A stretch of 43,484 nt of DNA from a virus, in IMG/VR virus record IMGVR_UViG_3300037852_000518, positions 1-43,484 of that record; one strand, written 5' to 3'. Under the pieces are notes generated by a model, which worked only from the letters and a program-made list of their open reading frames with translations, searched no databases and was not told where the DNA came from. Made by a program: the position numbers and the translations under genes. The stretch's first letter is position 1, and each line of letters starts with the position of its first letter. Positions 1 to 6,005 of the stretch are shown here, piece by piece.

Positions 1-447
1 TCAGCGTTTCTTCTGGAGTTGCTGTTGAGCTTCCTCGACGGAGATTGCGCCGCCGGCCAACTGATCCATGATTTTGGATCGGGGATTTTCCTTCCGTTTG
101 GGTTTGGTCCCGTCCACGGCCTTCTGTAGCACGGCCTGAAGCTCGGACAAAAGTCGGATCGCTTGGGCCACGTCATCGACCGAGAGTGAGACGGTCGGCA
201 CTTCCCAAAGATCGGCGTACTTCACGTTAAGCAGGTCGCACAGGCGGCGCAGCGCATCATCCGAATCGGGATGAGAGTATCGCAGTCCCCTCGACATCCA
301 CTTGCTGACGAGCTTGTAAGGAAGGTCGTTCACGAAGCAGAACTGCGAGAGTTGTCGTCCAAACTTTGGCTTTTTGGGTTGGTGCGATTTCCAAATCTCA
401 AAACCGTCTCTGAGGATTCGGGCCATTCGTTGCGGGTCGGATTTCAT
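1..447 (-). CDS. HTH (XRE-like) regulator, possible phage repressor
   Basis: The protein has 148 residues. Residues of about 33-80 read like a helix-turn-helix domain of the Cro/C1 (XRE) type: a short N-terminal helix, then LPYKLVSKWMSRGLR as a recognition-helix-like segment, then LRRLCDLLNV and an LW motif typical of the end of such domains. The C-terminal half is charged and probably helical (LLSELQAVLQKAV). The gene is divergent from the ParB-like gene at 594, so the 447-593 gap probably holds promoters for both. The start is an ATG with GAGGG just upstream. Its place at the edge of the element and its fold suit a lysogeny or copy-control regulator, but the target is unknown. The specific repressor role is inference; DNA binding is better supported. 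Confidence 0.6.
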   Translation of the reverse strand: MKSDPQRMARILRDGFEIWKSHQPKKPKFGRQLSQFCFVNDLPYKLVSKWMSRGLRYSHPDSDDALRRLCDLLNVKYADLWEVPTVSLSVDDVAQAIRLLSELQAVLQKAVDGTKPKRKENPRSKIMDQLAGGAISVEEAQQQLQKKR

Positions 448-593
448 CCCTCAACTTTACCACGAAGTTCGAGGATTCGCCCCGTGGCCTCAAACGAAAA
501 GCGTCTCCAGTCAGGTGACACCGGATGTAGAGCCAATCGCTTCGGCAACGTGCTGAGGCAAAAAGAAAATGGCTCGATCAAAAGGTGTTTCAC

Positions 594-1310
594 ATGACAG
601 TCGCCACGAAGGAAAAACCCAAAGTTGTCGCCGCTCCCACCGAAGCGGAACAAGCAGAACTGGCCCAGAAGGATCTCCGGCTCACAGACATCACGAAGGA
701 CATCAAGAATGCCCAAGCGGCGTTCGTCGTGATCGCTGACGGCGTGTTTGAGATTGACGATCAGTCACTCTACGTCGTCCGCAAGAATGCGGCCGGTGAG
801 ACGTACAAGAAGCTCGCACAGTACACGGCGGAACAATTTGAGATGTCCGCACAGGACACCACTCGCTACCGCAACGGCGGGGAGGTGCTGAAGATTCTCC
901 GTGAGGCTGGGGTCACGGTGCTCCCTCGGAACGAATCGCAAACCCGTGAACTGTGGAGACTCCACACGAACAAGGGCGATGCGAAGATGGTCGCCCGTTG
1001 GCAGAAGGTCGTCAAGGACGGCAAACCTACGGCGGATGCGATCGTAGGTAAGAAGCCCAAGAAAGGAGGAGTTGCTCAGCGAAAAGGAAAAGCTCGCCGA
1101 CTGTCGCATCCGATTGAGTTCGATGTGGTTGCCGACGAGGGGACCGTGAAGAAACTCGAAACGGCACTCGGACTCAAGTCCAAGAAGGTCGATGGCATGT
1201 CGGTCTTCGTTCCGAAAGGCCGCACGAACCACGAACTCATGCTCAACAAGATTTCGGATTGGTTCGCTGAGAAGGGGCCTCGCACGATCACGATCCATCT
1301 CAGCAAGTGA
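594..1310 (+). CDS. ParB/KorB-like phage DNA-binding protein
   Basis: The protein has 238 residues from ATG 594; a GTG at 585 is in frame but poorly placed, while AAAAGG lies 8 bases before the ATG. Residues of about 78-108 resemble the helix-turn-helix of phage ParB-like proteins (QFEMSAQDTTRYRNGGEVLK). They are followed by LPRNESQTR at 110-118, the conserved LPxNExQxR signature of these proteins, and by a W-containing helix. A Lys-rich linker (about 148-165) separates this from a C-terminal alpha/beta domain (about 166-238). Family members often sit in phage or plasmid control modules and are thought to bind DNA. No partition ATPase is nearby, so a classical segregation role is unlikely. 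A strong terminator follows at 1330-1359. Confidence 0.5.
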   Translation: MTVATKEKPKVVAAPTEAEQAELAQKDLRLTDITKDIKNAQAAFVVIADGVFEIDDQSLYVVRKNAAGETYKKLAQYTAEQFEMSAQDTTRYRNGGEVLKILREAGVTVLPRNESQTRELWRLHTNKGDAKMVARWQKVVKDGKPTADAIVGKKPKKGGVAQRKGKARRLSHPIEFDVVADEGTVKKLETALGLKSKKVDGMSVFVPKGRTNHELMLNKISDWFAEKGPRTITIHLSK

Positions 1311-1329
1311 TTTGGTTGTTGTGTCCCGT

Positions 1330-1359
1330 CCCCCGTCTCGTTTTGAGACGGGGGTTTTT
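1330..1359 (+). terminator. Rho-independent terminator after the ParB-like gene
   Basis: A perfect 10-bp stem (CCCCCGTCTC / GAGACGGGGG, 1330-1339 and 1345-1354) with loop GTTTT is followed by five T. It lies 19 bases after the ParB-like stop and only 22 bases before the methyltransferase ATG, so the two genes are probably separate transcription units. Confidence 0.85.
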
Positions 1360-1381
1360 CATTTGCATTGCGGTAACAAAA

Positions 1382-1903
1382 ATGAATTGGCCCCAACGAG
1401 AACGGGAAATCGGCTACTACCACCCGACCCCCAAGCATGTCACAGAAGCATTGCTCAAAGTTGAGAAGTTCCCAGGCAAGATTTGGGAACCAGCCTGCGG
1501 CGAAGGCGCAATCAGCCGAGTGCTGGAAGCCCACGGATTAGACGTGTACTCGTCCGACGAGAAGTATCGAGGTTACGGCGAGGTCGCCGACTTCTTTGAC
1601 ACGGCAATCGAGTGCGATCACGTCATCACAAACCCGGTGTGGTTGGACACGGATGAAATCCGCTGGCACTTCTGGGTTGCACATGCCTTGTACGTGGCGA
1701 AGCGCAAGGTCGCCCTCTTGATGCCCATGTACTTTTGGGACAGCGCACTGCGGCGAAGGTTTCTCCGCACTTCGCCACTCAAAGCCCTCTACCTTTTCGA
1801 GGAGACGGTTTTTTCAGGGAGGCACGTTCACGCTTGGTGGGTGTGGCAACGAGGTTGGAAGAAAGAGCCCGTCATTCGCTGGATTGCCAAATCGGCAAAG
1901 TGA
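1382..1903 (+). CDS. Class I SAM-dependent DNA methyltransferase, orphan
   Basis: The protein has 173 residues. Motif I of SAM-dependent methyltransferases is clear (EPACGEG, residues 36-42), with the acidic residue ending the next strand (SSDE, 57-60). The catalytic motif IV appears as NPVW (84-87) where N6-adenine enzymes usually have NPPY/F. YYHPTP near the N-terminus and the C-terminal AWWVWQR segment are typical of short phage methyltransferases of this group. The start was set at ATG 1382 because an in-frame GTG at 1307 would place the upstream terminator inside the gene. No restriction nuclease is nearby, so a role in protecting phage DNA or in regulation is inferred. There is no clear SD sequence. 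The altered motif IV leaves activity uncertain. Confidence 0.75.
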   Translation: MNWPQREREIGYYHPTPKHVTEALLKVEKFPGKIWEPACGEGAISRVLEAHGLDVYSSDEKYRGYGEVADFFDTAIECDHVITNPVWLDTDEIRWHFWVAHALYVAKRKVALLMPMYFWDSALRRRFLRTSPLKALYLFEETVFSGRHVHAWWVWQRGWKKEPVIRWIAKSAK

Positions 1904-1915
1904 TTACCAAATGGC

Positions 1916-1950
1916 AACAGGCCACCGGATAACGCATCCGGTGGCCTGTT
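1916..1950 (+). terminator. Strong hairpin, probable terminator
   Basis: A 15-bp perfect stem (1916-1930 pairing 1936-1950) with loop AACGC lies 12 bases after the methyltransferase stop. The tail TGCTTTAT is only moderately T-rich. The element sits between convergent genes and could act on either strand. Confidence 0.6.
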
Positions 1951-2007
1951 TGCTTTATACAGAAACGCAACGACGAACTCTAGCACGTCCTCCGATGAGG
2001 CGCAACC

Positions 2008-2334
2008 TCAGAGTTCTTTGACTGCCTCAAGCTCACTCAGCACTTGCTTGGCTGCCTCGATTGAGCCAGCACTTCTAATGAACGCCAAAGCCTCAGCAAC
2101 GATCCCACCACCTCCGCCATCGCCAGCACCACGAACCCCAGGCTTCTTGCGGCGCACGGTTCGCTTCTTCGAGCCCTTCAATTTATAAAATGTGCTCTTG
2201 AAGGTGCCCTCGTTGATCCTCCCGCCCGCCGTTTTGCTGATTGCCTCAAAGGCTTCTTTGGCTGTCGCCTTGGGGTTGGCCTTCACATGCTCCCTGATCG
2301 TCTCGGATAAGTTGAAATCTTTTCGCTTTGCCAT
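2008..2334 (-). CDS. Small HTH-like protein of a planctomycete-type family
   Basis: The protein has 108 residues. The N-terminal pattern NLSETIREHVKANPKATAKEAFEAI resembles small proteins I associate with Planctomycetes, in which a two-helix domain (residues about 7-55) precedes a basic linker (KKRTVRRKKPG) and a short C-terminal helix. The domain looks DNA-binding, but no function is established. A good SD (AGGGGG) lies 5-10 bases before the ATG. Upstream is a near-consensus promoter within a 16-bp palindrome at 2390-2405, so the gene may be autoregulated or coregulated with the divergent HEPN-like gene at 2471. This family resemblance is one reason for assigning the host to the Planctomycetes. 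Confidence 0.55.
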   Translation of the reverse strand: MAKRKDFNLSETIREHVKANPKATAKEAFEAISKTAGGRINEGTFKSTFYKLKGSKKRTVRRKKPGVRGAGDGGGGGIVAEALAFIRSAGSIEAAKQVLSELEAVKEL

Positions 2335-2375
2335 TGTTCCCCCTGTGTTTTGAGATGGCCGAATTTGCGATGCAC

Positions 2376-2405
2376 ATTAAGCCGGTCATCTTGACACGTG
2401 TCAAG
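2376..2405 (-). promoter_or_regulatory. Sigma70-like promoter overlapping a 16-bp palindrome
   Basis: CTTGACACGTGTCAAG at 2390-2405 is a perfect 16-bp palindrome that presents TTGACA on both strands. On the minus strand, TTGACA (2404-2399) is followed after 17 bases by CTTAAT (2381-2376), a good -35/-10 pair pointing to the gene at 2334. On the plus strand no clear -10 follows. The palindrome is a likely operator between the divergent genes at 2334 and 2471. Confidence 0.6.
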
Positions 2406-2470
2406 GCTCAGCCCACATCCTTGAACTCGGGGGAGCGGTCAAAGACAATTCCCGCCAGAAAGGGCACGAC

Positions 2471-3223
2471 ATGAACGACGCTGTTTCGATGGATTACTTT
2501 ATTGATCTGGGCCAACGTATGAAGGGCGCACTGAAGGCCCAGAGCGCCGGGGAGATGTTCGTAGAGGGCGACCCTCTGCGTCATCTGCTGGAAAAGTGCG
2601 GTCTTCCCGAATCGAGGCAGAACTTGGAGGCAAGTGTCGGTCAGCAACTTCAATTCGGGGAAGATTATGATGCCGACCTGCTGGAGAAGGTGAAGCACCG
2701 TGTTCTTGTGATCGCCAACCAGATTATGGCCGAAGCCAACAAGAAGCAGATGATCGTCCTCGCCTCACATAACGTGTCAAAGCAATTGCTCGCCTTACCA
2801 AAGCAGCGTGTTCTCACAGACACTCAAAATCGACTGCTTGAAGAGACGGTTCGGTGCCTCGAAGTCCATGCGTACCGATCGGCAATCGTCATGGGCTGGA
2901 ACCTCGCTTATGACATTATCCGACAGTGGATCTTCGTCACCCACCGTGAGGACTTCAACAAGAGACTTGCCACCTGCTATCCGAAAATGTCCGTCACAAT
3001 CAACGAGTACGAAGACTGGTTTCAGGGCGCTCCGTCTGAGTTTCAAGTCCTTGAAGTCTGCAAGGAGAACATCATCACCGGCAGAGTGAATGATCGGCTT
3101 GTCCACTACTTGAGGGAACGCAACGACTGCGGGCACGCCAATTTCACAGATCCAACGATGGAACGGGCCAATGCCTATATCCAGAACCTTTTGGTGATTG
3201 TGACGGCCAAGCCTTTCGTCTGA
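2471..3223 (+). CDS. HEPN-like protein, possible RNase or defence factor
   Basis: The protein has 250 residues and is predicted to be mainly helical. Near the C-terminus RNDCGH (R217 to H222) fits the R-x4-6-H active-site motif of HEPN RNases. It follows a long helical segment (residues 120-156, with RSAIVMGWNLAYDIIRQW) that resembles the first HEPN helix, and it is followed by another helix (ERANAYIQNLLVIV). HEPN domains occur in toxin-antitoxin, abortive-infection and CRISPR-associated RNases. No obvious antitoxin is adjacent, so the gene could be a lone effector or a catalytically inert HEPN protein. Residues 1-110 match nothing I recognise. It is transcribed divergently from the 2334 gene and shares the palindromic control region. 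Confidence 0.45.
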   Translation: MNDAVSMDYFIDLGQRMKGALKAQSAGEMFVEGDPLRHLLEKCGLPESRQNLEASVGQQLQFGEDYDADLLEKVKHRVLVIANQIMAEANKKQMIVLASHNVSKQLLALPKQRVLTDTQNRLLEETVRCLEVHAYRSAIVMGWNLAYDIIRQWIFVTHREDFNKRLATCYPKMSVTINEYEDWFQGAPSEFQVLEVCKENIITGRVNDRLVHYLRERNDCGHANFTDPTMERANAYIQNLLVIVTAKPFV

Positions 3224-3256
3224 CCCCTGGCAGTTGGGGCAGTACATTTGGCCCTC

Positions 3257-3436
3257 CTAAACCTTGCGGTTGAATGTCCGCACACAAATGAAAAGCATCA
3301 CGATCCCAAGAGCGATCAGTGCTGACCCCAACTCGGTGCCTTTGTCCGGGGATTTGATGAGGCCAATCACACCAGCGACAACCGCCAAGATGCTGCCCAG
3401 GAACATCAGACCCAGTTGCCATTTCGTGATCTTCAT
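3257..3436 (-). CDS. Small two-helix membrane protein
   Basis: The protein has 59 residues with two predicted transmembrane segments (about 8-26 and 36-51) joined by a short polar loop, and a basic C-terminus (RTFNRKV). The start at ATG 3436 is preferred over longer in-frame starts because AGAGGG stands about 8 bases upstream and the extension is not hydrophobic or conserved-looking. The end is convergent with the HEPN-like gene. Such small phage membrane proteins can be holins, superinfection-exclusion or toxin-like proteins, but nothing here distinguishes these. Confidence 0.5.
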   Translation of the reverse strand: MKITKWQLGLMFLGSILAVVAGVIGLIKSPDKGTELGSALIALGIVMLFICVRTFNRKV

Positions 3437-3495
3437 TTGGCATCCCTCTGGTTGCACATGCAAAGCGATGTCCCAACCAGTTTTCAAGGGGAAAA

Positions 3496-3759
3496 TCAGC
3501 GTCGGAACATTTCGGCTCGTTTTCGCTGACAGACGGCGCATTGGCAATTTGATTCAAGCGGGAACATCTCCTCGACCGGAAGGACTAACTTCTCGCCACA
3601 GGCCGTGGGCTGGCCCTCCTCCCAAGCGCTGACATAGACGAGGCAGGTTCGGCCACAATCGCAGGCGACCACGTAGGCGGGTCGTTCGTGCCAAGTCTTC
3701 TCCCCAATGATCTCAAGTGCGCCACGTCGAGTTCCGATCAACCTTCCTCCTCGATCCAA
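3496..3759 (-). CDS. Zinc-binding phage protein (CDCG-type)
   Basis: The protein has up to 87 residues. The pattern RLIGTRRGALEIIGE, then CDCGR with C at +5, then a W/G spacer and ACGEKL resembles the N-terminal zinc-binding module of many phage proteins that are otherwise joined to HNH or AP2 domains. A second cysteine pair (CQCAVC) is near the C-terminus. The furthest start is a TTG at 3759. A TTG at 3741 is better placed behind AGGAGGAAGG and may be the real start, giving 81 residues. The gene begins just after a leftward terminator (3772-3821). The function is unknown; nucleic-acid binding is inferred. Confidence 0.5.
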   Translation of the reverse strand: MDRGGRLIGTRRGALEIIGEKTWHERPAYVVACDCGRTCLVYVSAWEEGQPTACGEKLVLPVEEMFPLESNCQCAVCQRKRAEMFRR

Positions 3760-3771
3760 AACTTGTACGGC

Positions 3772-3821
3772 AGAAAACCAAACGGCGGGGAGCAGGCGAT
3801 TCCTTCCCTGTCCCCGCCGTT
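3772..3821 (-). terminator. Leftward terminator after the acidic two-gene operon
   Basis: A perfect 11-bp inverted repeat (AACGGCGGGGA at 3781-3791 and TCCCCGCCGTT at 3811-3821) is followed on the minus strand by TTGGTTTTC. It lies 25 bases beyond the stop of the 3847-3975 gene. Confidence 0.65.
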
Positions 3822-3846
3822 GATCAGACGCTCGATTAGGGATCAG

Positions 3847-3975
3847 CTAATCCGAGCTTGACCGGACTTCCCGTCCAGACATCGGAGAATCGTCGTCCTC
3901 GTCCTCCTCGTCATCATCGATGATGAGCGTGGACTGGAGGAGTTGTTCGTTGAGTTCGTCCCGCTCGTCTTTCAT
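3847..3975 (-). CDS. Small acidic protein, translationally coupled
   Basis: The protein has 42 residues and a strongly acidic centre (DDDEEDEDDD). Its ATG overlaps the TGA of the preceding gene in an ATGA junction, which supports expression by translational coupling. A longer in-frame start at 3999 lies inside the upstream gene and is less likely. There is no family match. Acidic peptides of this kind can be DNA mimics or scaffolding tails, but that is speculation. A terminator follows. Confidence 0.45.
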   Translation of the reverse strand: MKDERDELNEQLLQSTLIIDDDEEDEDDDSPMSGREVRSSSD

Positions 3976-4253
3976 CCTTCCCAGGGTCCGAACGGCCATG
4001 TGGGGCTCTCCTCTTCCTCCTCGCCCGATTGCTGGGCGATCACTGCCAATCGCTTCGCCAGATCCGCCGCCTCTTCTGCGGTGATGCGCAGCGTGATGTC
4101 ATCCTGGTCCGACATGACAAACGTCACGTCCACTTGTGCGTAGTCGGCGGTCTCAATGGCTCCAGCTTTCTCCACGTACAGAATTTCGGGAGCATCCTCG
4201 GATTGCTCCACGTTAGCATTGTCGTTCTCGCTCACCTTTGGATTCCTTTCCAT
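3972..4253 (-). CDS. Acidic small protein of unknown function
   Basis: The protein has 93 residues from ATG 4253, chosen because AAGGAGG lies 8 bases upstream; a longer frame from 4331 would run through a terminator hairpin. The N-terminus is polar and acidic. The middle (about 45-80) could form beta strands then a helix (VDVTFVMSDQDDITLRITAEEAADLAKRL). The C-terminus is acidic and Trp/Pro-rich. It is the first gene of a two-gene leftward operon with the 42-residue gene. No family was recognised. Confidence 0.5.
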   Translation of the reverse strand: MERNPKVSENDNANVEQSEDAPEILYVEKAGAIETADYAQVDVTFVMSDQDDITLRITAEEAADLAKRLAVIAQQSGEEEEESPTWPFGPWEG

Positions 4254-4274
4254 GATGTTTTCCTCCTTGAAAAC

Positions 4275-4310
4275 AAAAAATGGGGTGCTGGAATTGCTCT
4301 CCAACACCCC
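4275..4310 (-). terminator. Leftward terminator or leader attenuator
   Basis: A 10-bp stem with one G-U pair (4282-4291 / 4301-4310) and a 9-base loop is followed on the minus strand by ATTTTTTG (T-run opposite 4275-4280). It is only 21 bases upstream of the ATG at 4253 and has no recognisable leftward gene to its right, so it is either the end of an unannotated leftward transcript or an attenuator in the leader of the 4253 gene. Confidence 0.7.
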
Positions 4311-4568
4311 GCTCCAATCCAACCGTTTCACGGTAGGTCGGCTTTCATTTACATCAAGGAGGCAGAGAGCAATTCTGCGGCAGGTATTTTATCACGGTGC
4401 TATGCTGACATCCAGAGTATTGTTATGAGGTAGTTGTCAGAGAGAAAGCTGTATCACTTCTGCGACATGTTAACATGATGCGCAACCGAGACATGTGCAA
4501 TTTTAGGGGGGAAAATAAAGAATCTCACCTTCCACAAATGTCCCTAACCGGATAACTACTATATTGCT
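4311..4568. promoter_or_regulatory. Gene-free control region with a 12-bp palindrome
   Basis: No credible gene is present. CATGTTAACATG at 4466-4477 is a perfect 12-bp palindrome, and a further ACATGT lies at 4491-4496. These sit about 75-100 bases before the HTH gene at 4569 and look like operator sites for that protein or another regulator. The stretch is noticeably AT-richer than its surroundings. Confidence 0.35.
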
Positions 4569-4802
4569 GTGAATGTTGAACGGGTAAAACTGCTGCGATT
4601 TACAACGACTCAGGTCGCTGACCTGTTGGGCGTCTGCCATTACACCCTTCGCAAGCGAATCGAACGGAGCGAACGGAAAGACGGTAGAGGCACACAGCAT
4701 TACAAAAAGCATTGGTGGACTTGGGCAGAAATCCTGTGGTGGGAACACGAACTCAAGAACGATCCAATCAGGCACGAGTTCAACCCGACAAAGAACAAAT
4801 GA
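4569..4802 (+). CDS. Small HTH protein (MerR/excisionase-like)
   Basis: The protein has 77 residues and starts with GTG. RFTTTQVADLLGVCHYTLRKRIE (about 10-32) is a clear helix-turn-helix of the MerR/excisionase type: T/S-x2-[QE]-A/V-A-x-L-L-G followed by a recognition helix. After it comes a Trp-rich segment (HWWTWAEILWWEHEL) that probably packs on the HTH, and a polar tail. Excisionases (Xis) and small phage transcription factors share this layout. The integrase is 37 kb away, so an Xis role is open. No SD was seen. The stop overlaps the A-run of the leftward terminator at 4802-4846. Confidence 0.6.
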   Translation: MNVERVKLLRFTTTQVADLLGVCHYTLRKRIERSERKDGRGTQHYKKHWWTWAEILWWEHELKNDPIRHEFNPTKNK

Positions 4803-4846
4803 AAAAAGGGCCGCAACCAGAAACCTCACGTAACTGGCCACGGCCC
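4802..4846 (-). terminator. Orphan leftward terminator
   Basis: On the minus strand a 13-bp stem (GGGCCG, three G-U pairs, then CCAG) with a 13-base loop is followed by TTTTTT. The plus-strand tail is not T-rich, so the element acts on leftward transcripts. No leftward gene lies to its right before 6002, which points to a non-coding transcript from 4847-5510 or to read-through from the PIN gene. Confidence 0.75.
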
Positions 4847-5510
4847 CTTGAGCGATCACACTTATGATAGTAACAACACTACAGATGCGCAAGAGGAAGT
4901 TACCACGAATTACAAGATGTCGTCGTGGCTGTCTGAATAAGGCAGTCGGGCATCGTGAAATTACTCGGGGCAGAATCCCCCTTATTCGACACTGGGGTGA
5001 GCGGTCACCGTGTCGTCTTACATGGTCCGGTCGGAGTACAAGCTCTCCGATCCCCGATTCTATGAAACCTCACGGAGGGGCAACAGAGATGTTGAAGCCC
5101 TCTCCCAGGCAACGGGTAGCTAGTCGATGCTACGACACGAGTACGTCCTGCCAGAATGCCACGTGCAAACTGGGGTGTCCTAATCCCCCATCCTGCTAAC
5201 AAGCAGTAAACTGGGAATTACTTGGGAAACTGTGAACAAAAGCTAGGTGAGGAGAGAAGTAGAGAGGGACAGTCGCTCAACTCCATCGTTTTCTCTTAAG
5301 TAACAAAGGGAGAGATGGGGGAGGGAACTCGTATTTTAACATACTTAAAGAGCCTGTTTTGTGAGGCCGTCAGGCCCCTAGATCTACAGACAGATCCCCT
5401 CTTTACACCTGAGACTTTGAGTTGAGGCTGTAGAAGGCCCCAGGACAAGAGGCAGAGCAGGAGAGCATCAAAGCTCAGGAAAAAGAACAAGAAGAGCGGA
5501 CAGAGGCTCT
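4847..5510 (-). ncRNA. Gene-free, hairpin-rich region: candidate large structured RNA
   Basis: About 660 bases hold no convincing reading frame but a dense run of hairpins. These include GAATAAGG/CCTTATTC (4935-4942 and 4980-4987), CGACAC..GGTGA/TCACC-GTGTCG (4987-5014), TCGGAG/CTCCGA (from about 5031), GGAG-GGGC..GCCC-CTCC (5074-5105), GTAGC/GCTAC (near 5116-5132), CTGCT/AGCAG (near 5193-5206), CCATC..TCTC/GAGA-GATGG (near 5283-5318), GCCTG/CAGGC (near 5353-5375), GATCT/AGATC (near 5380-5395) and AGAGC/GCTCT (near 5494-5511). A leftward terminator at 4802-4846 has no protein gene to serve, which favours a minus-strand transcript. Prophages are known to encode large RNAs such as GOLLD and ROOL; I cannot assign this region to either. 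The strand is inferred and no promoter was identified. Confidence 0.3.
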
Positions 5511-5521
5511 GAGGAGGCCAA

Positions 5522-5968
5522 GTGAGATGGCGCAGCGACCCCGTAACTCAAGCACAGGTCAAGTTCCTCGCCAAGTTAGGAGCAACGGAAATGCCTAAGA
5601 CGAAAGGTGACGCCTCCAGACTGATCGACAACATTTTGAGGACGAAGCACGGAAAGACGCACAAGAACCCGGCACTGAAGCTGTACAGACCCAACGATGC
5701 GAACGCACGAGTCGATGAGGCAGCCGAGCGGGTCAAAAAGGAGTTACGTGAGAATCAGACACCACTACTTCAGCGGACCCCAACCGACGGAGCAGCAGTA
5801 CCGCATCTTAAGGTGGTTGGGATGGACTGGACCGATGCCTCCAACGAGGATGGAAGCGGACAAGATCATCCTCCTCGAACTCAAAGTGATCGAGGCACAG
5901 GGGAGGCTGAGGCCAAAACCGAAGACGATACACATCGAGGTCAAGATGCTGCTGAGGCCCGAGGCTGA
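5522..5968 (+). CDS. Protein with QxxFLxxLG domain (unknown function)
   Basis: The frame starts with GTG behind AGGAGG (4-base spacing) and encodes 148 residues. Residues of about 8-42 carry the pattern VTQAQVKFLAKLG, then P-x-TKGDASRLIDNIL, a small helical domain found in many uncharacterised phage and bacterial proteins. After residue ~76 the composition changes, and this part overlaps by 221 bases the gene at 5748-6005, which lies in the +1 frame and contains a second copy of the same domain. Either the long C-terminus is a by-product of an overlap or an indel has split one two-domain protein. Function unknown. Confidence 0.45.
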   Translation: MRWRSDPVTQAQVKFLAKLGATEMPKTKGDASRLIDNILRTKHGKTHKNPALKLYRPNDANARVDEAAERVKKELRENQTPLLQRTPTDGAAVPHLKVVGMDWTDASNEDGSGQDHPPRTQSDRGTGEAEAKTEDDTHRGQDAAEARG

Positions 5969-6005
5969 TCCCCCAGGGTGTTGCACGATGACCGTTGTGT
6001 CCTAG
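5748..6005 (+). CDS. Second copy of the QxxxLxxLG domain, overlapping gene
   Basis: The protein has 85 residues from GTG 5748, with AAGGAG four bases upstream inside the previous gene. Residues of about 13-46 read PTEQQYRILRWLG then PPTRMEADKIILLEL, matching the domain in the upstream gene residue type by residue type (Q..-L..LG, then T[KR]xxA[DS]xxI). The remainder is basic and ends convergently, sharing three bases with the PIN gene stop. The own SD and start favour a real separate gene; the alternative is a +1 frameshift fusion with the 5522 frame. Confidence 0.45.
   Translation: MRIRHHYFSGPQPTEQQYRILRWLGWTGPMPPTRMEADKIILLELKVIEAQGRLRPKPKTIHIEVKMLLRPEADPPGCCTMTVVS

Noticed and set aside
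1307-1381. N-terminal extension of the methyltransferase from GTG 1307
   Set aside because: It would translate through a strong terminator hairpin; ATG 1382 begins just before the conserved motifs.
4864-5199. Rightward frame of 111 codons in the gene-free stretch
   Set aside because: Residue composition looks random (Arg/Ser/Cys/Pro), there is no SD, and the stretch is dominated by hairpins.
5296-5490. Leftward TTG-started frame of 64 codons with a hydrophobic N-terminus
   Set aside because: It has no SD, its hydrophobic start arises from a purine-rich run on the other strand, and it lies inside the hairpin-rich stretch.
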